NCBI RefSeq assembly: GCF_937863485.1
Contig: NZ_CALMFY010000219.1
Span: forward strand, 1 to 64,000
Length of the DNA stretch: 64,000 bases
DNA from: an uncultured Nostoc sp.
Lineage (GTDB): Bacteria; Cyanobacteriota; Cyanobacteriia; Cyanobacteriales; Nostocaceae
Direction: 5' to 3'
The notes below the pieces were generated by a model. The model worked only from the letters and a program-made list of their open reading frames with translations, searched no databases and was not told the origin of the DNA. The translations under genes were made by a program, and so were the position numbers. Shown here one piece after another: positions 16,010 through 25,139 of the stretch (position 1 is its first letter; each line of letters begins with the position of its first letter).

Positions 16010-16459
16010 ATGAATTTTTATAGACACATGAATCATCAACACATTATATTCGTCTGCACAATTTGTGGAAGTAGTGATCAGACAAAACAGTATGTTGCTA
16101 AAAGCGACGGTGAACTGCTGCTAGAGAAATTACAAACCCTATATGATGACTGGGTGTTGCAAGACGAGTTTTCGATTCAACCTGTTGAATGTATGGGTGT
16201 TTGTGAGCAGGCTTGTGCAATTGCTTTCGTCTGTTTTAACAAACACACCTACTTATTCGGCGATCTACCTGCTGATGCTGAACGTGTAGAGAAGACAGCA
16301 ACTGCTGTACTTGAGTGTGCTAGTCAGTATCACGCCAAGCCGGATGGTTTACTCCCCTACGCCAAGCGCCCGGAACTTCTCAGAGCCGGAGCGATCGCCC
16401 GGATTCCACCTATGCCGACGGAACTTTCAAAAGCGGACATTGCAAATCATTTTCCCTGA
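16010..16459 (+). CDS. DUF1636 metal-binding protein
   Basis: About 149 residues. It has the DUF1636 pattern: an N-terminal CxxC (IIFVCTICGSSDQ), then PVECMGVCEQACAIAFVC with three more Cys in a thioredoxin-like ferredoxin arrangement, then YLFGDLPADA and a Pro-rich end. Members are found beside cobalt and corrinoid genes and probably bind a metal or an Fe-S cluster. An in-frame GTG at 16001 and ATG at 16028 are alternative starts. It is on the same strand as the cbtB set, but the repeat array between them leaves co-transcription uncertain. Confidence 0.82.
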   Translation: MNFYRHMNHQHIIFVCTICGSSDQTKQYVAKSDGELLLEKLQTLYDDWVLQDEFSIQPVECMGVCEQACAIAFVCFNKHTYLFGDLPADAERVEKTATAVLECASQYHAKPDGLLPYAKRPELLRAGAIARIPPMPTELSKADIANHFP

Positions 16460-16622
16460 TCATGAATCGTCTTGTCGGCGATTTGGTGGGTGGTATTTAT
16501 GGCGATTGTAATGCCTGTATTTTGAATTCGGAGCGTCCCTTGCGCGTCTGGTAGAAAAGCGACGTGACATATAGCCTTCTATGAGGTCATGGTGTATGTA
16601 TCACATTTGATTCATCACTTTT

Positions 16623-17840
16623 ATGAACATTTTAATGCTATCTTCCACCTTTCCCTACCCACCAACGCGCGGGGGAACTCAAGTAAGGACATTTAATTTA
16701 CTTAAATACCTGAGTCAACGCCATACTGTTACCCTCGCAACTCAACGCGAAAGCGATGTGACAGACGCAGAAGTAGCAGGATTACGCGATTGTGTGGATC
16801 ATCTAGCCGTTTTTGAACGTCCGCCAGATTCTGGAACCACCGGAATATTGAAGAAAATACAGCGATTTAGTAGATTTTTGGAACAAGGGACACCGCCAAG
16901 CGTACTCAATCGCTACTCAATTGAGATGCAAACGTGGGTTGATAACTGGGTGGAAGCGGGAAAATGTGATGTGATTACCTGCGAACATAGCGTCAATGAA
17001 ATTTATGTACCATCGCATTTTCAGAAACAGCTAAAAACTATAGTTAATATTCATAGTTCTGTTTACGCAACTTGTCGCAACCAATTAGCAACAGGTATTT
17101 CGGAAAATTCCCTCAGAGACAAAATTAATTTGCCACTTTTGCGTCGTTATGAGCAAAGCTACTGTGCTAAATTTTCGGCAATTGTAGTGACAACAGAAGA
17201 AGATAAAATTCAACTACAAGAGTTTAATCGCAATAGTGAAATTACAGTTATTCCCAATGGCGTAGATTTAGTTTCTTTCCCGAACCGTAGCACCGATCTA
17301 GGAGGACACCGCTTAATTTTTATCGGTGCAATGGATAATTTGGCAAACATTGATGCTGTCTGCTTTTTCAGCAACGAAGTCTTGCCCGAAATCCAAAAAC
17401 TTTATCCTGATACAACTTTCGATATTGTCGGTTCTCATCCAGTCCCAGAAGTTTTAGAACTTGATCAAAAACCAGGAATTAATGTGATTGGGCGTGTACC
17501 TTCGATGGTAGAATATTTACATCAAGCCACCATCTGCGTTGTACCCATGCGAACTGGGTTTGGGATTAAAAATAAAACTTTAGAGGCAATGGCAGCTGGT
17601 GTACCCATAGTGGCAAGCGATCGCGGCTTAGAAGGATTAGCCGTAGATGTTGCTAGTGATTCTTTACGGGCATTACGAGCGAATAAACCGGCAGAGTACG
17701 TCACCGCTATTAGTCAACTATTTGAGCATCCACATCTGCGATCGCAATTGTCTCACAACGGCAGACAACTGGTAGAAACAGAATTCACTTGGGATATCGC
17801 TGGTAAAAGCTATGAACAAGTTTGTCTGAGGAGAGAGTAA
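16623..17840 (+). CDS. family 4 glycosyltransferase
   Basis: A 405-residue GT-B-fold enzyme. N-terminal MNILMLSSTFPYPPTRGGTQ and VRTFNLLKYLS form the acceptor domain with the Gly-rich loop. The C-terminal donor domain has VIPNGVDLVSFPN, LIFIGAMDNLANIDAV and the E-x7-E region GFGIKNKTLEAMAAGVPIVA. Such enzymes add a sugar from a nucleotide donor to a lipid or polysaccharide precursor at the cytosolic membrane face. No other polysaccharide genes are adjacent, so the product is unknown. Confidence 0.9.
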   Translation: MNILMLSSTFPYPPTRGGTQVRTFNLLKYLSQRHTVTLATQRESDVTDAEVAGLRDCVDHLAVFERPPDSGTTGILKKIQRFSRFLEQGTPPSVLNRYSIEMQTWVDNWVEAGKCDVITCEHSVNEIYVPSHFQKQLKTIVNIHSSVYATCRNQLATGISENSLRDKINLPLLRRYEQSYCAKFSAIVVTTEEDKIQLQEFNRNSEITVIPNGVDLVSFPNRSTDLGGHRLIFIGAMDNLANIDAVCFFSNEVLPEIQKLYPDTTFDIVGSHPVPEVLELDQKPGINVIGRVPSMVEYLHQATICVVPMRTGFGIKNKTLEAMAAGVPIVASDRGLEGLAVDVASDSLRALRANKPAEYVTAISQLFEHPHLRSQLSHNGRQLVETEFTWDIAGKSYEQVCLRRE

Positions 17841-18045
17841 TATTAATTCGTAATTAGCACACAGATAAAAGTGCTTAGTCTAATAAAGATGCCACCACTA
17901 GCTTCTAGATAAATTCTAATTGTTCTTTTTTGTCGGTGTGGGACAAATGTGTGTAGAGACGTCGGATTGCAACGTCTCTACTTCAGTTGTGCAAATTATC
18001 TTATCTAAATTGTATTGGTTCAGGGTTAGCTCGTGAAGAAGCACG

Positions 18046-18327
18046 TCAATTATTGTCAAACCGAGTCGAAGCTCCTAACACAAGTAATTTCTTATGCTTA
18101 GGTTTATTCTTATTTTTGAGGGTAGTCAAATAATTATCAACGTAACGAAAAGCAGCAGCACCGTCGTAATCAGCAATGGCTATAGCTTGCAAGAAAACCT
18201 TTGAAGGAATTTCAAACCCTAAAAATTTTTCGGTCAAAATTAACAAATCTTTATCTGTAGCGGGAAAAGTAGTTTCTTCTGCTTTTTCTGGATCATGGAA
18301 GATATCTTCAATTAATGCTTTGTACAC
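18046..18327 (-). CDS. hypothetical small protein (GTG start, coupled)
   Basis: About 93 residues from a GTG at 18325-18327, chosen because GGGGAGG lies seven bases before it; a longer frame upstream begins without a ribosome binding site. The start lies inside the 3' end of the upstream gene, overlapping by about 20 bases. The protein reads YKALIEDIFHDPEKAEETTF, then LLILTEKFLGFEIPSKVFLQ AIAIADYDG and ends with a basic tail. No known motif. With the preceding gene it makes a translationally coupled pair of unknown role. Confidence 0.65.
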   Translation of the reverse strand: MYKALIEDIFHDPEKAEETTFPATDKDLLILTEKFLGFEIPSKVFLQAIAIADYDGAAAFRYVDNYLTTLKNKNKPKHKKLLVLGASTRFDNN

Positions 18328-18559
18328 TTTGTACCTCCCCAAATGCATAAGATGCAAAGCCTGTGATAAAGTTTAGCTGCTGATCGCGAGTTTGTAAGTT
18401 AACTGGGAGTTCAGTACTAGGACATCCTATCTCTTGTAAAATCTCTAAACAATAAGTACTGAGTTCAGTGTCTGGAGCAAGCTCCAACTCTTGAGCTACT
18501 TCTAGAGCCATCTCCAGATTGACTTGGATAACCGTCGTTACAGGGTTGGTCATAAACAC
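18308..18559 (-). CDS. hypothetical small protein, first gene of coupled pair
   Basis: 83 residues, rich in Glu, Gln and Leu, with a helical N-terminal part (VIQVNLEMALEVAQELELAP) and ITGFASYAFGEVQSVQSIN at the end. No domain recognised. Its last codons carry the ribosome binding site of the next gene (18046-18327). The MFMT start could also be the second Met. Confidence 0.65.
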   Translation of the reverse strand: MFMTNPVTTVIQVNLEMALEVAQELELAPDTELSTYCLEILQEIGCPSTELPVNLQTRDQQLNFITGFASYAFGEVQSVQSIN

Positions 18560-19177
18560 GCCCTAATAAACTGGATGCTCTAAGTTTTGATCACAAGTAC
18601 AAATAGCGTAACGGTGTTTTTGCGGAATTTATGAAGAGGGCAAAATAAACTATCAGCGCATTTGCGGTAATGTATCCAAAATTATGTAAACTAGGCACAG
18701 AGCTAGACAATTTCGATCTGGGTGCGATCGCTGCACCAGAAGAAGTTGGCGTAACTCTTTGGGGATTTTGCTACGCGCAGTGTGTCGTTGGCGCAACCTC
18801 TGCTAGAGAAGACAAGCGATCGCTCTAAAAAATTGAGTACAAATGCCTAATAAATAATAAGCCGTATAAATATAGATGTCAACAGATCGCACCCAGAATT
18901 AAGAGACTTGATTCATCTTGTTGGGGACGCCACTTGAGAAAAAGAAGCAAGGGGATAACGGAGAAAAAGGATTTTCGATACGAGCCGCCGCCATTAGGGG
19001 CGAAATCTTTTGATATTTGAGCGCTGTTCTGCCTCGCCTTTGCCAAGAACTGCCTCTGGCTGACGCATTGACACAGAAGCCAAAATAGTAGATGTGGTTT
19101 TCAAGGCTTCTAGTTAAATTTTTCAATTACCTTTTAGCCATACATGGGTTGGGCTACATCTATGCAACGAATAAAAG

Positions 19178-19307
19178 GTGATTGGGGACTGAGAAAAAAT
19201 AAATTATCCAAAATTATTTGTACATTTGTAGGGGATCTTGGCCTTGCGCCCCTACGTTCGCGGAGCGTCCCGCAGGGATGGGACGTTTTTTTAACTGGAA
19301 GTCCCTT
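19178..19307. mobile_element. MITE-like element, copy 2
   Basis: Related to 234-503: left end GGGACTGAGAAAAAATAAAT-TATCC, right end CGTTTTTTTAACTGGAAGTCCC, and the same GCGGAGCGTCCCGCAGGGAT phrase before the right end. Here the flanks do not show a clear TAA duplication. Only about 130 bp, so internally shorter than copy 1, which gained a nested MITE. Confidence 0.6.
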
Positions 19308-19514
19308 AGCAAAAGGCTAAAACAACCTATTTACGTTGATACATAAGACGATTATTTTGTATAGTGCATAGATCACAATTTTATTGCTTCTCAATATTTC
19401 CGACACAATAACAAATTTTTGAGAAACCTGAATCTTTATGCATTTTTCTTTCACTACATATATAAAATAAGATTAATTATGTTTAGGTATATTTCATCAA
19501 AATTTTATAATTCG

Positions 19515-19560
19515 GAACGTTGTAATATGCAAATATTACAACGTTCAAATATATTTGAAC
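19515..19560. repeat. two overlapping perfect palindromes
   Basis: GAACGTTGTAATAT-GCAA-ATATTACAACGTTC (19515-19546) has 14-bp perfect arms with a 4-base loop. Its right end merges into GTTCAAATATATTTGAAC (19543-19560), an 18-bp perfect palindrome. No T-run follows, so this is not a standard terminator. It could be a protein binding site or a cruciform. Confidence 0.85.
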
Positions 19561-20045
19561 CGTAAAACTACAAAGGTATATATTATTATGTCCATTAATG
19601 TAGCGAAGCAATCCCAAACCCTTGCGATTCCTTTATTTCACTTCAATTCATTCACAATGACAAATGTATATTTAATTTTGCACTACTACTTAGATGTGTC
19701 CCAATCTTTGCCTGGGGTATCTGCCACAGCTGACCTGTAAGCTGAAACTATCTCTGCTAATAACTTTCCTGGTCAGTGATACAGACACAAGTAATTGTCT
19801 TTGTACCTCAGGGTAAAAGTTGTGTTGTAAAAATGGGATTAGGCTGGTAAAAGTATGAATGTCAACTCTCACCACCTAGCCCTCAAGAAGTTTTGGCAAC
19901 ATAACTGTTGAATATAGCAGTTGCTTCTCCTGTCAAAGACGCTACGCGAACAACTATCTCAACCAGAGCAATGCATTGCCTCATCCTCGGTGTTGAATTA
20001 TTGTATTTTGATGATATTTTTCTATAAAATTAAGGAGGAAGGCTT

Positions 20046-20855
20046 GTGGCCTTTACGAGCAATCAATTATTTAAGTTATCTGTCAAATATCTACCAGCAA
20101 TCACAGCTATAATAACGCTTCTTTCATTACCAGTTAAAGCAGCTACATTTTTAGTAACTGATCGCGCTGTTTTGGGAAGCAATGATCAAGTCGATTGGGG
20201 AAGTTTAGGTAAAGTATTCAATCCCTCCGCTCCTGACTTTTATACTTTTTTACCTAACTCTTTTTTAGCAAGATCACAAGGTGGTTTAGGGTTAGATATA
20301 AATATAGCTCCAACTAATAACCCTCAGATTACTCCACCGTTTGTCTTTCAAACTTTACCTTCACCTGGCATTCGGACTAACTTCGCTCAAGGAGATTTTG
20401 TTCTCTTCGGAGGTATAGATCCAACAGGTTTTCAACCTCTTCCTCCTGGTGTTCCTGATCCTCGTCCTCAGGGGAATGGAGGACCATTTAGCATTAGTTT
20501 TGCCCAGCCAGTTCTTGGCGCTGGTGCTCAGATAGCTGTAGACATTAGTAATTTAGAAGTTGAAACTTTTATCACCGCTTTTGATAACACCAATAACCTG
20601 TTGGGTAGTTTCTCCGTTCTAAGTACTTCGTCATTAGCATTAGATAATTCGGCAGTGTTCTTGGGGATTCGTAGTGATACTCCAAACATTTCGCGACTCG
20701 TTTTTAGCAGTTCTGAGCCACAATACGGTTTGGCCATTAATCAGTTAAGTATTCTTGCAGTTCCCGAACCAACTTATACCTTGGCGATATTAGCTTTTGG
20801 TATTTCAGGTGCTGTTTTGAAACTACGCCAACGCACTTGGCCAAATAATTACTAA
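20046..20855 (+). CDS. PEP-CTERM sorting-domain protein
   Basis: A 269-residue exported protein. The GTG start is fixed by AAGGAGGA eight bases upstream. A signal peptide (LPAITAIITLLSLPVKAA) ends near residue 34. The body is a low-complexity, Pro/Gly/Asn-rich beta domain. The C terminus VPEPTYTLAILAFGISGAVL followed by KLRQR is the PEP-CTERM signal: PEP motif, membrane span and basic end, recognised by an exosortase that releases or re-anchors the protein at the surface. No exosortase is in the window. Confidence 0.9.
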   Translation: MAFTSNQLFKLSVKYLPAITAIITLLSLPVKAATFLVTDRAVLGSNDQVDWGSLGKVFNPSAPDFYTFLPNSFLARSQGGLGLDINIAPTNNPQITPPFVFQTLPSPGIRTNFAQGDFVLFGGIDPTGFQPLPPGVPDPRPQGNGGPFSISFAQPVLGAGAQIAVDISNLEVETFITAFDNTNNLLGSFSVLSTSSLALDNSAVFLGIRSDTPNISRLVFSSSEPQYGLAINQLSILAVPEPTYTLAILAFGISGAVLKLRQRTWPNNY

Positions 20856-21173
20856 TTTGTAATTGAAGGGTGTACAGCAGCCCAGACCAAAATCTCTCTA
20901 TGAGACGCTCTTACTAGCTTGCTTTCCCATTGGGATAAGCGAACTGCCTTTTTCGTGTCGCTATCAGTGATGAGTCCAGAACTAAGGACATTTATTTCTG
21001 AATAAGAAATTACCAGGCCAGTTAGAACAGTCTTTTTCCCAGCAGAGAATCAGAACTGACTCAATCGGTCTATCGGGTAATTTATTTTCCGGAAATCGCC
21101 TAACACTGATTGTAATTACGAATTACGTTAGAGTACCGATAGCGAGTCCGCAAGCGTCATTATCAATTACGAA
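20856..21173. other. intergenic region, no feature seen
   Basis: About 320 bases with scattered short repeat phrases (GAATTACG, GATAGCGAGTCCGCAAGCGT). No gene, terminator or promoter is evident. Confidence 0.5.
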
Positions 21174-21383
21174 TTATTTTGACACTCCCACAACGTTGAA
21201 GAAATAGCTTTCATTGAATAAGTTCGAGGTTTCGGACATACTCAAACTTCTGTCAGACGTAAGTTCCACATAACTCTTATCTTTAGCCAAATTAAAGTCA
21301 ATGTCATACAAAGAATTAGAAAGCATTATAGACGCTAAGATCCAAAAAGCTATACGGAAGCACGAGTTCATAGTTGCTTTCAT
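21174..21383 (-). CDS. doubtful small secreted protein
   Basis: A frame of 69 codons from the Met at 21383 (90 from 21446). It starts with a hydrophobic stretch (MNSCFRIAFWILASIMLSNS) that could be a signal peptide, followed by an acidic polar part ending FNESYFFNVVGVSK. No family recognised. It may be a real short exported protein or chance. Confidence 0.25.
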   Translation of the reverse strand: MKATMNSCFRIAFWILASIMLSNSLYDIDFNLAKDKSYVELTSDRSLSMSETSNLFNESYFFNVVGVSK

Positions 21384-21575
21384 TAGTAGTATTATTGGCT
21401 TGATTTTTATCATAGGTTTGTTCCACGCTATTTTGCTCAACCACACTCAAATTAATGCATTTTGCTTGAACTGATTACTGGTTGCATTCAATGGAATCTT
21501 TATTATTAAGTGTTCCCTAATGTCCATAAAACTAATCTAAGTTACACATATTTTTTAGAAAATGGAATTGCATTT

Positions 21576-22796
21576 ATGGAGAGTACAAATAATAGCAGGG
21601 CTATATTCGTCTTATTTTTAACTGTATTTATAGACTTGCTGGGCTTCGGAATTATCCTGCCGATACTACCTTTGTATGCTGAACAATTCGGCGCAAAACC
21701 TAATGAAGCGACTCTACTTATAGCTATTTATTCTTTAATGCAGTTCTTATTTGCACCATTATGGGGTAGTTTTAGCGATCGCTACGGTCGTCGTCCGATT
21801 TTATTACTTACTTTATTAGGTTCTGTAATTGCATACGCTGGGTTAGGCTTTGCCAACTCATTATGGATTTTGTTTATTGCTCGTAGTCTTGCCGGGATTA
21901 TGGCAGGGAATATTGCTACTGCTCAAGCATACATAGCAGATATTACCACGCCAATTAATCGAGCTCGTGGCATGGGCATAATCGGAGCAGCTTTTGGTCT
22001 TGGCTTCATTCTTGGCCCAGCGATTGGAGGTCTTTTGATTGGGTCTGATGCGGACAACGCTAACTTCCATCTACCCTCGTTGTTCGCAGCCGGATTATCT
22101 TTATTGGCATTGCTTTGTGCTTTGATGTTACTTCCAGAATCTCTAAATTTTGAGACTAAAGCCAAAATCAAAGCTGATCGCTACCGTCAGCGAAGGCTGA
22201 ACTTGCTACATCTGTCACAGCGTCCACAGTTCTGTATGCTTCTTGGCATCTACTTTTCAGTAACCTTTGCTGTTGCGGCTATGGACTCGACATTGGCTTT
22301 ATGGTCTAAGCAGCAATTAAACTGGGGCCCTCAACAAACTAGTTATCTTTTTGCCTTCATGGGGATTGTCAGCACAATCATTCAAGGAGGACTGATCGGA
22401 TTCCTCAAGAAATACTTGGGTGAAATAAAGTTACTTACCTTGGGGATATTAGGGTTAGGTTTAGGATTACTGCTAATTGGATTCTCACAAAGCTTAACTT
22501 TATTGTTGGTGTCCAGCACGCTTGTAGCATGGGGAATTAGTGTCAGTCAACCAATATTGAACAGCCTGATTTCCCAGATGACACCCCCAGAAGAACAAGG
22601 ACAAATATTAGGAATTGCCAGTTCTTGCTCTGCGTTGGCACGCATTGGTGGGCCAACGTGGGCAGGGGCTAGTTTTATGAAATTTGGGAGTTCTGCTCCT
22701 TTTTTGAGTGGATCTTTAATAGTGCTAGTAGCTTTGACTCTTAGTTTACGAGTGACTAAAAACGCATCTGAATCAAAGACAGAACGTGTCGCCTGA
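21576..22796 (+). CDS. MFS transporter, TetA-like drug/H+ antiporter
   Basis: About 406 residues with 12 predicted membrane helices. N-terminal LTVFIDLLGFGIILPILPLY and the motif A loop GSFSDRYGRRPILLLTLLGS place it in the DHA1/TetA group. The ATG at 21576 (MESTNNSR) is preferred because the 22 residues of the longer frame are not membrane-like. Such pumps export small hydrophobic compounds. The second motif-A-like loop between helices 8 and 9 is weaker. No local regulator is visible. Confidence 0.9.
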   Translation: MESTNNSRAIFVLFLTVFIDLLGFGIILPILPLYAEQFGAKPNEATLLIAIYSLMQFLFAPLWGSFSDRYGRRPILLLTLLGSVIAYAGLGFANSLWILFIARSLAGIMAGNIATAQAYIADITTPINRARGMGIIGAAFGLGFILGPAIGGLLIGSDADNANFHLPSLFAAGLSLLALLCALMLLPESLNFETKAKIKADRYRQRRLNLLHLSQRPQFCMLLGIYFSVTFAVAAMDSTLALWSKQQLNWGPQQTSYLFAFMGIVSTIIQGGLIGFLKKYLGEIKLLTLGILGLGLGLLLIGFSQSLTLLLVSSTLVAWGISVSQPILNSLISQMTPPEEQGQILGIASSCSALARIGGPTWAGASFMKFGSSAPFLSGSLIVLVALTLSLRVTKNASESKTERVA

Positions 22797-22898
22797 AAAT
22801 CCTGGTTTCAAAGTAAAAAGGTAAGGATTCAGGATTCAGAAAACTTTGATAACCAAGCTTAATAATTTTTTGAACAGCCTTGTACTAAAGACTTTTAA

Positions 22899-22935
22899 TC
22901 CCAAATCTAAAATCTAAAATCTAAAATCTAAAATT
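22899..22935. repeat. ATCTAAA heptamer tandem repeat
   Basis: Four direct copies of the heptamer ATCTAAA immediately before the next gene's ATG. Related single and double copies recur near 46230, 52410, 52460, 56280 and 57190. Confidence 0.85.
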
Positions 22936-22938
22936 AGT

Positions 22939-23916
22939 ATGACAGGTCGCCGAGTATTGTTTTTAGGCATCTTTGTAAGCATCCTCCTCACCTATGCAAT
23001 TTGGATCGGTGGGAGCATTCCTGCAAGCATCATCAAACTTCCTGATCAAGGATTAAACTGGTACTACTGGAAGCTTCCCAATCCGACCTTTTGGAGTCGA
23101 GCGACAGCTTGGGTCATGTACCTTGGGCATCAGTTTAGCATCTGGGCGTGTATCTTGTGGGCGCAGCGATCGCAGTTGAAATACAAATCAGCGTTGCACC
23201 CGATTAATTACCTTATGCTTGCCATTAATGGTGCATTCATCGCTTTACACTTTCTCCAGACCTATATTTGGTACGATGCTCTAGCTCAAGATACTTCAAT
23301 TTGGGCTTCCCAAGGTGCGGTTGTACTCCTACTGGTCTTCGTACTGATTTTAGAAACGCCTCGACGCGGTTTGTTTTTCGGCAATTCTGTTCCATTCCAT
23401 CAACAGTTTTTGCAAATTATCAAGCTGTACCACGGCTACTTTTTCTCCTTTGCCGCTATCTACACCTTCTGGTATCATCCAATGGAAGCGACTTTGGGGC
23501 ACTTAATTGGTTTTCTCTATATGTTCTTGCTTCTGCTGCAATCGTCATTGATCTTTAACCGCACCCATGTAAACCGTTGGTGGACATTCACTTTGGAAAT
23601 TACAGTGCTTTTACACAGTGTCGTTGTGTCGTTGATGCTAGGACAAAGCAAGTGGCCAACATTTCTCTTTGGTTTTCTTGGCATTCTGGTGCTTACTCAA
23701 CTTCACGGTCTACCTGTGGGTATCTCGACTAAACGTACTATCTACGGTGCCTTTTTAGTGAGTGTACTGGCCATTTATGGACTGACTGAACGCGGCTTGG
23801 GCAGAATTTACGAAGTAACCTATATTCCTCTAATTGAGTTTGGGCTGGTTGGGGCAATTTACTTAATCTTCCTGCTGATCTTATGGACAATTTCTCGTTT
23901 ACCTGTCAAGAGGTAA
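22939..23916 (+). CDS. polytopic membrane protein, function unknown
   Basis: 325 residues with about nine hydrophobic spans, first one at 5-22. Conserved-looking polar positions inside or beside spans include HQFSIWACILWAQ, NGAFIALHFLQTYIWYDA, YHGYFFSFAAIYTFWYHPME and LGHLIGFLYMFL. The many His residues near the membrane might bind haem or metal, but no family is recognised. The gene is about 70 bases ahead of the BMP transporter operon and on the same strand. Confidence 0.75.
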   Translation: MTGRRVLFLGIFVSILLTYAIWIGGSIPASIIKLPDQGLNWYYWKLPNPTFWSRATAWVMYLGHQFSIWACILWAQRSQLKYKSALHPINYLMLAINGAFIALHFLQTYIWYDALAQDTSIWASQGAVVLLLVFVLILETPRRGLFFGNSVPFHQQFLQIIKLYHGYFFSFAAIYTFWYHPMEATLGHLIGFLYMFLLLLQSSLIFNRTHVNRWWTFTLEITVLLHSVVVSLMLGQSKWPTFLFGFLGILVLTQLHGLPVGISTKRTIYGAFLVSVLAIYGLTERGLGRIYEVTYIPLIEFGLVGAIYLIFLLILWTISRLPVKR

Positions 23917-23986
23917 CATTATGTCCGGCTAATTAGTTATGGTTCCCACAGTCATTGCAAAATAGCTATTTATCTGAAGGCGAGGT

Positions 23987-25042
23987 ATGACAACAAACTT
24001 TAGTCGGCGTGAATTTATCTTGTTTGGTTCAGCGGCGTTTAGTACCAGCTTACTGGTGCAAGCTTGCAGTAGTAAGCCGACGACACCAACAGCGACAACA
24101 ACGGGTGGTGCTAAAGGGTTTAAAATAGCGAGCGCTCTCCCTGGAATGATTACCGACAAAGCCTGGAATCAATCTGGTTATGAAGGTATTAATCTAGCAA
24201 AACAAAAGCTAGGTGCAGAAACCGCCTATGTAGAAAAAGTAGCACAAGCAGATCAAACAGAAGTATTAACAGATTTTGCTCGTAAAGACTACAATCTTAT
24301 CTTCGCGCATGGCGGACAATTTGATGCCGCAATTGAACAAGTTGCCTCACAGTTCCCCAACACATTTTTTGTTGGAGTAAATGGTAATCTCAAAGGTGAG
24401 AATATTGCTTCTTTACGAATAGATCACCTACAAGCTAGTTATTTGTGTGGCATTATCGGTGCTTCTGTCACTAAATCTAATAAATTAGCTTATATTGCTG
24501 GAGAGAAGTTTCCCGCTACCGAGGGAGAACTGCGGGGATTTGAATTAGGGGCAAAGTCTGTTAAACCAAATATCCAAATTATTTCTACTTTTACGGGTGA
24601 TTGGAATGATGTTGCCAAAGCCAAGGAAGCGACTATCGCATTAATTTCTTCCGGTGCTGATGTCATCTATCAATGGTTAGATAATGCCTCAGCCGCCGTC
24701 TTACAAACAGCAGGTGAAAAAGGGGTATATGCTTTTGGTAACACAAATGATCAATTAGACGTTGCACCAAAAGCTGTCTTAACCAGCGCTGTCAAACGCT
24801 TAGATTTAGCCATAGCATATATAGCAGAATTAGCTAAACAAAAACAAATCAAAGGACAAATATATACAATTGGGCTAGAAAAAACAGATATATTATTTCT
24901 AGGAAAATTCGGGGCAATCATACCGGAGGCAGTTAAACAAAGGGTATTGAATGCAAAGCAAGAGATTGTTAATAAAAAAATCGTTTTTGAAGACTGCAAA
25001 GAGGCTGGTAAGGATACACGCTGCGTGAAGAAAACAACATAG
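23987..25042 (+). CDS. BMP-family substrate-binding lipoprotein (nucleoside ABC importer)
   Basis: 351 residues. The N terminus carries a twin-arginine-like motif SRREFILFG and a lipobox LLVQAC, with Cys27 as lipidation site, so it is a Tat-type exported lipoprotein. The mature part has BMP/PnrA/Med signatures: GMITDKAWNQSGYEGINLAK, LIFAHGGQFDAAIEQVASQF and FVGVNGN. BMP proteins bind purine nucleosides in known members. It is the first gene of a set with an ATPase and two permeases that follow. Confidence 0.9.
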   Translation: MTTNFSRREFILFGSAAFSTSLLVQACSSKPTTPTATTTGGAKGFKIASALPGMITDKAWNQSGYEGINLAKQKLGAETAYVEKVAQADQTEVLTDFARKDYNLIFAHGGQFDAAIEQVASQFPNTFFVGVNGNLKGENIASLRIDHLQASYLCGIIGASVTKSNKLAYIAGEKFPATEGELRGFELGAKSVKPNIQIISTFTGDWNDVAKAKEATIALISSGADVIYQWLDNASAAVLQTAGEKGVYAFGNTNDQLDVAPKAVLTSAVKRLDLAIAYIAELAKQKQIKGQIYTIGLEKTDILFLGKFGAIIPEAVKQRVLNAKQEIVNKKIVFEDCKEAGKDTRCVKKTT

Positions 25043-25139
25043 GTTTAGCATCCAGATATCTTAAAAAATTTTCCTAGTCAGGACTATAGTCCTAAAATTT
25101 GGGCTGAAGTCCTGACTCCGAGCTATCATTTTTGTGAGC

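Larger units (their letters stand above)
18560..20045. other. 1.5-kb gene-poor region
   Basis: Mostly repeat debris and AT-rich DNA. It holds a GCGATCGC-rich stretch near 18720-18830 with a doubtful 52-codon frame, a MITE copy at 19178-19307, and two adjoining perfect palindromes at 19515-19560. Short frames at 18899-19126 (minus) and 19555-19740 (plus) have no recognisable features. Confidence 0.6.

Noticed and set aside
16462-16554. 30-codon frame MNRLVGDLVGGIYGDCNACI after the DUF1636 gene
   Set aside because: No ribosome binding site and too short to judge; may be a remnant.
18670-18828. 52-codon plus-strand frame MYPKLCKLGTELDNFDLGAI
   Set aside because: The second half is repeat sequence (GTTGGCGCAACCTCTGCTAG) and no ribosome binding site is visible; could be a gene fragment but cannot be supported.
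18899-19126. 75-codon minus-strand frame
   Set aside because: Composition is unlike the neighbouring genes, it has no domain or ribosome site, and it lies in a repeat-rich gene desert.
19555-19740. 61-codon plus-strand frame
   Set aside because: Begins inside a perfect palindrome, lacks a ribosome site and has no recognisable feature.
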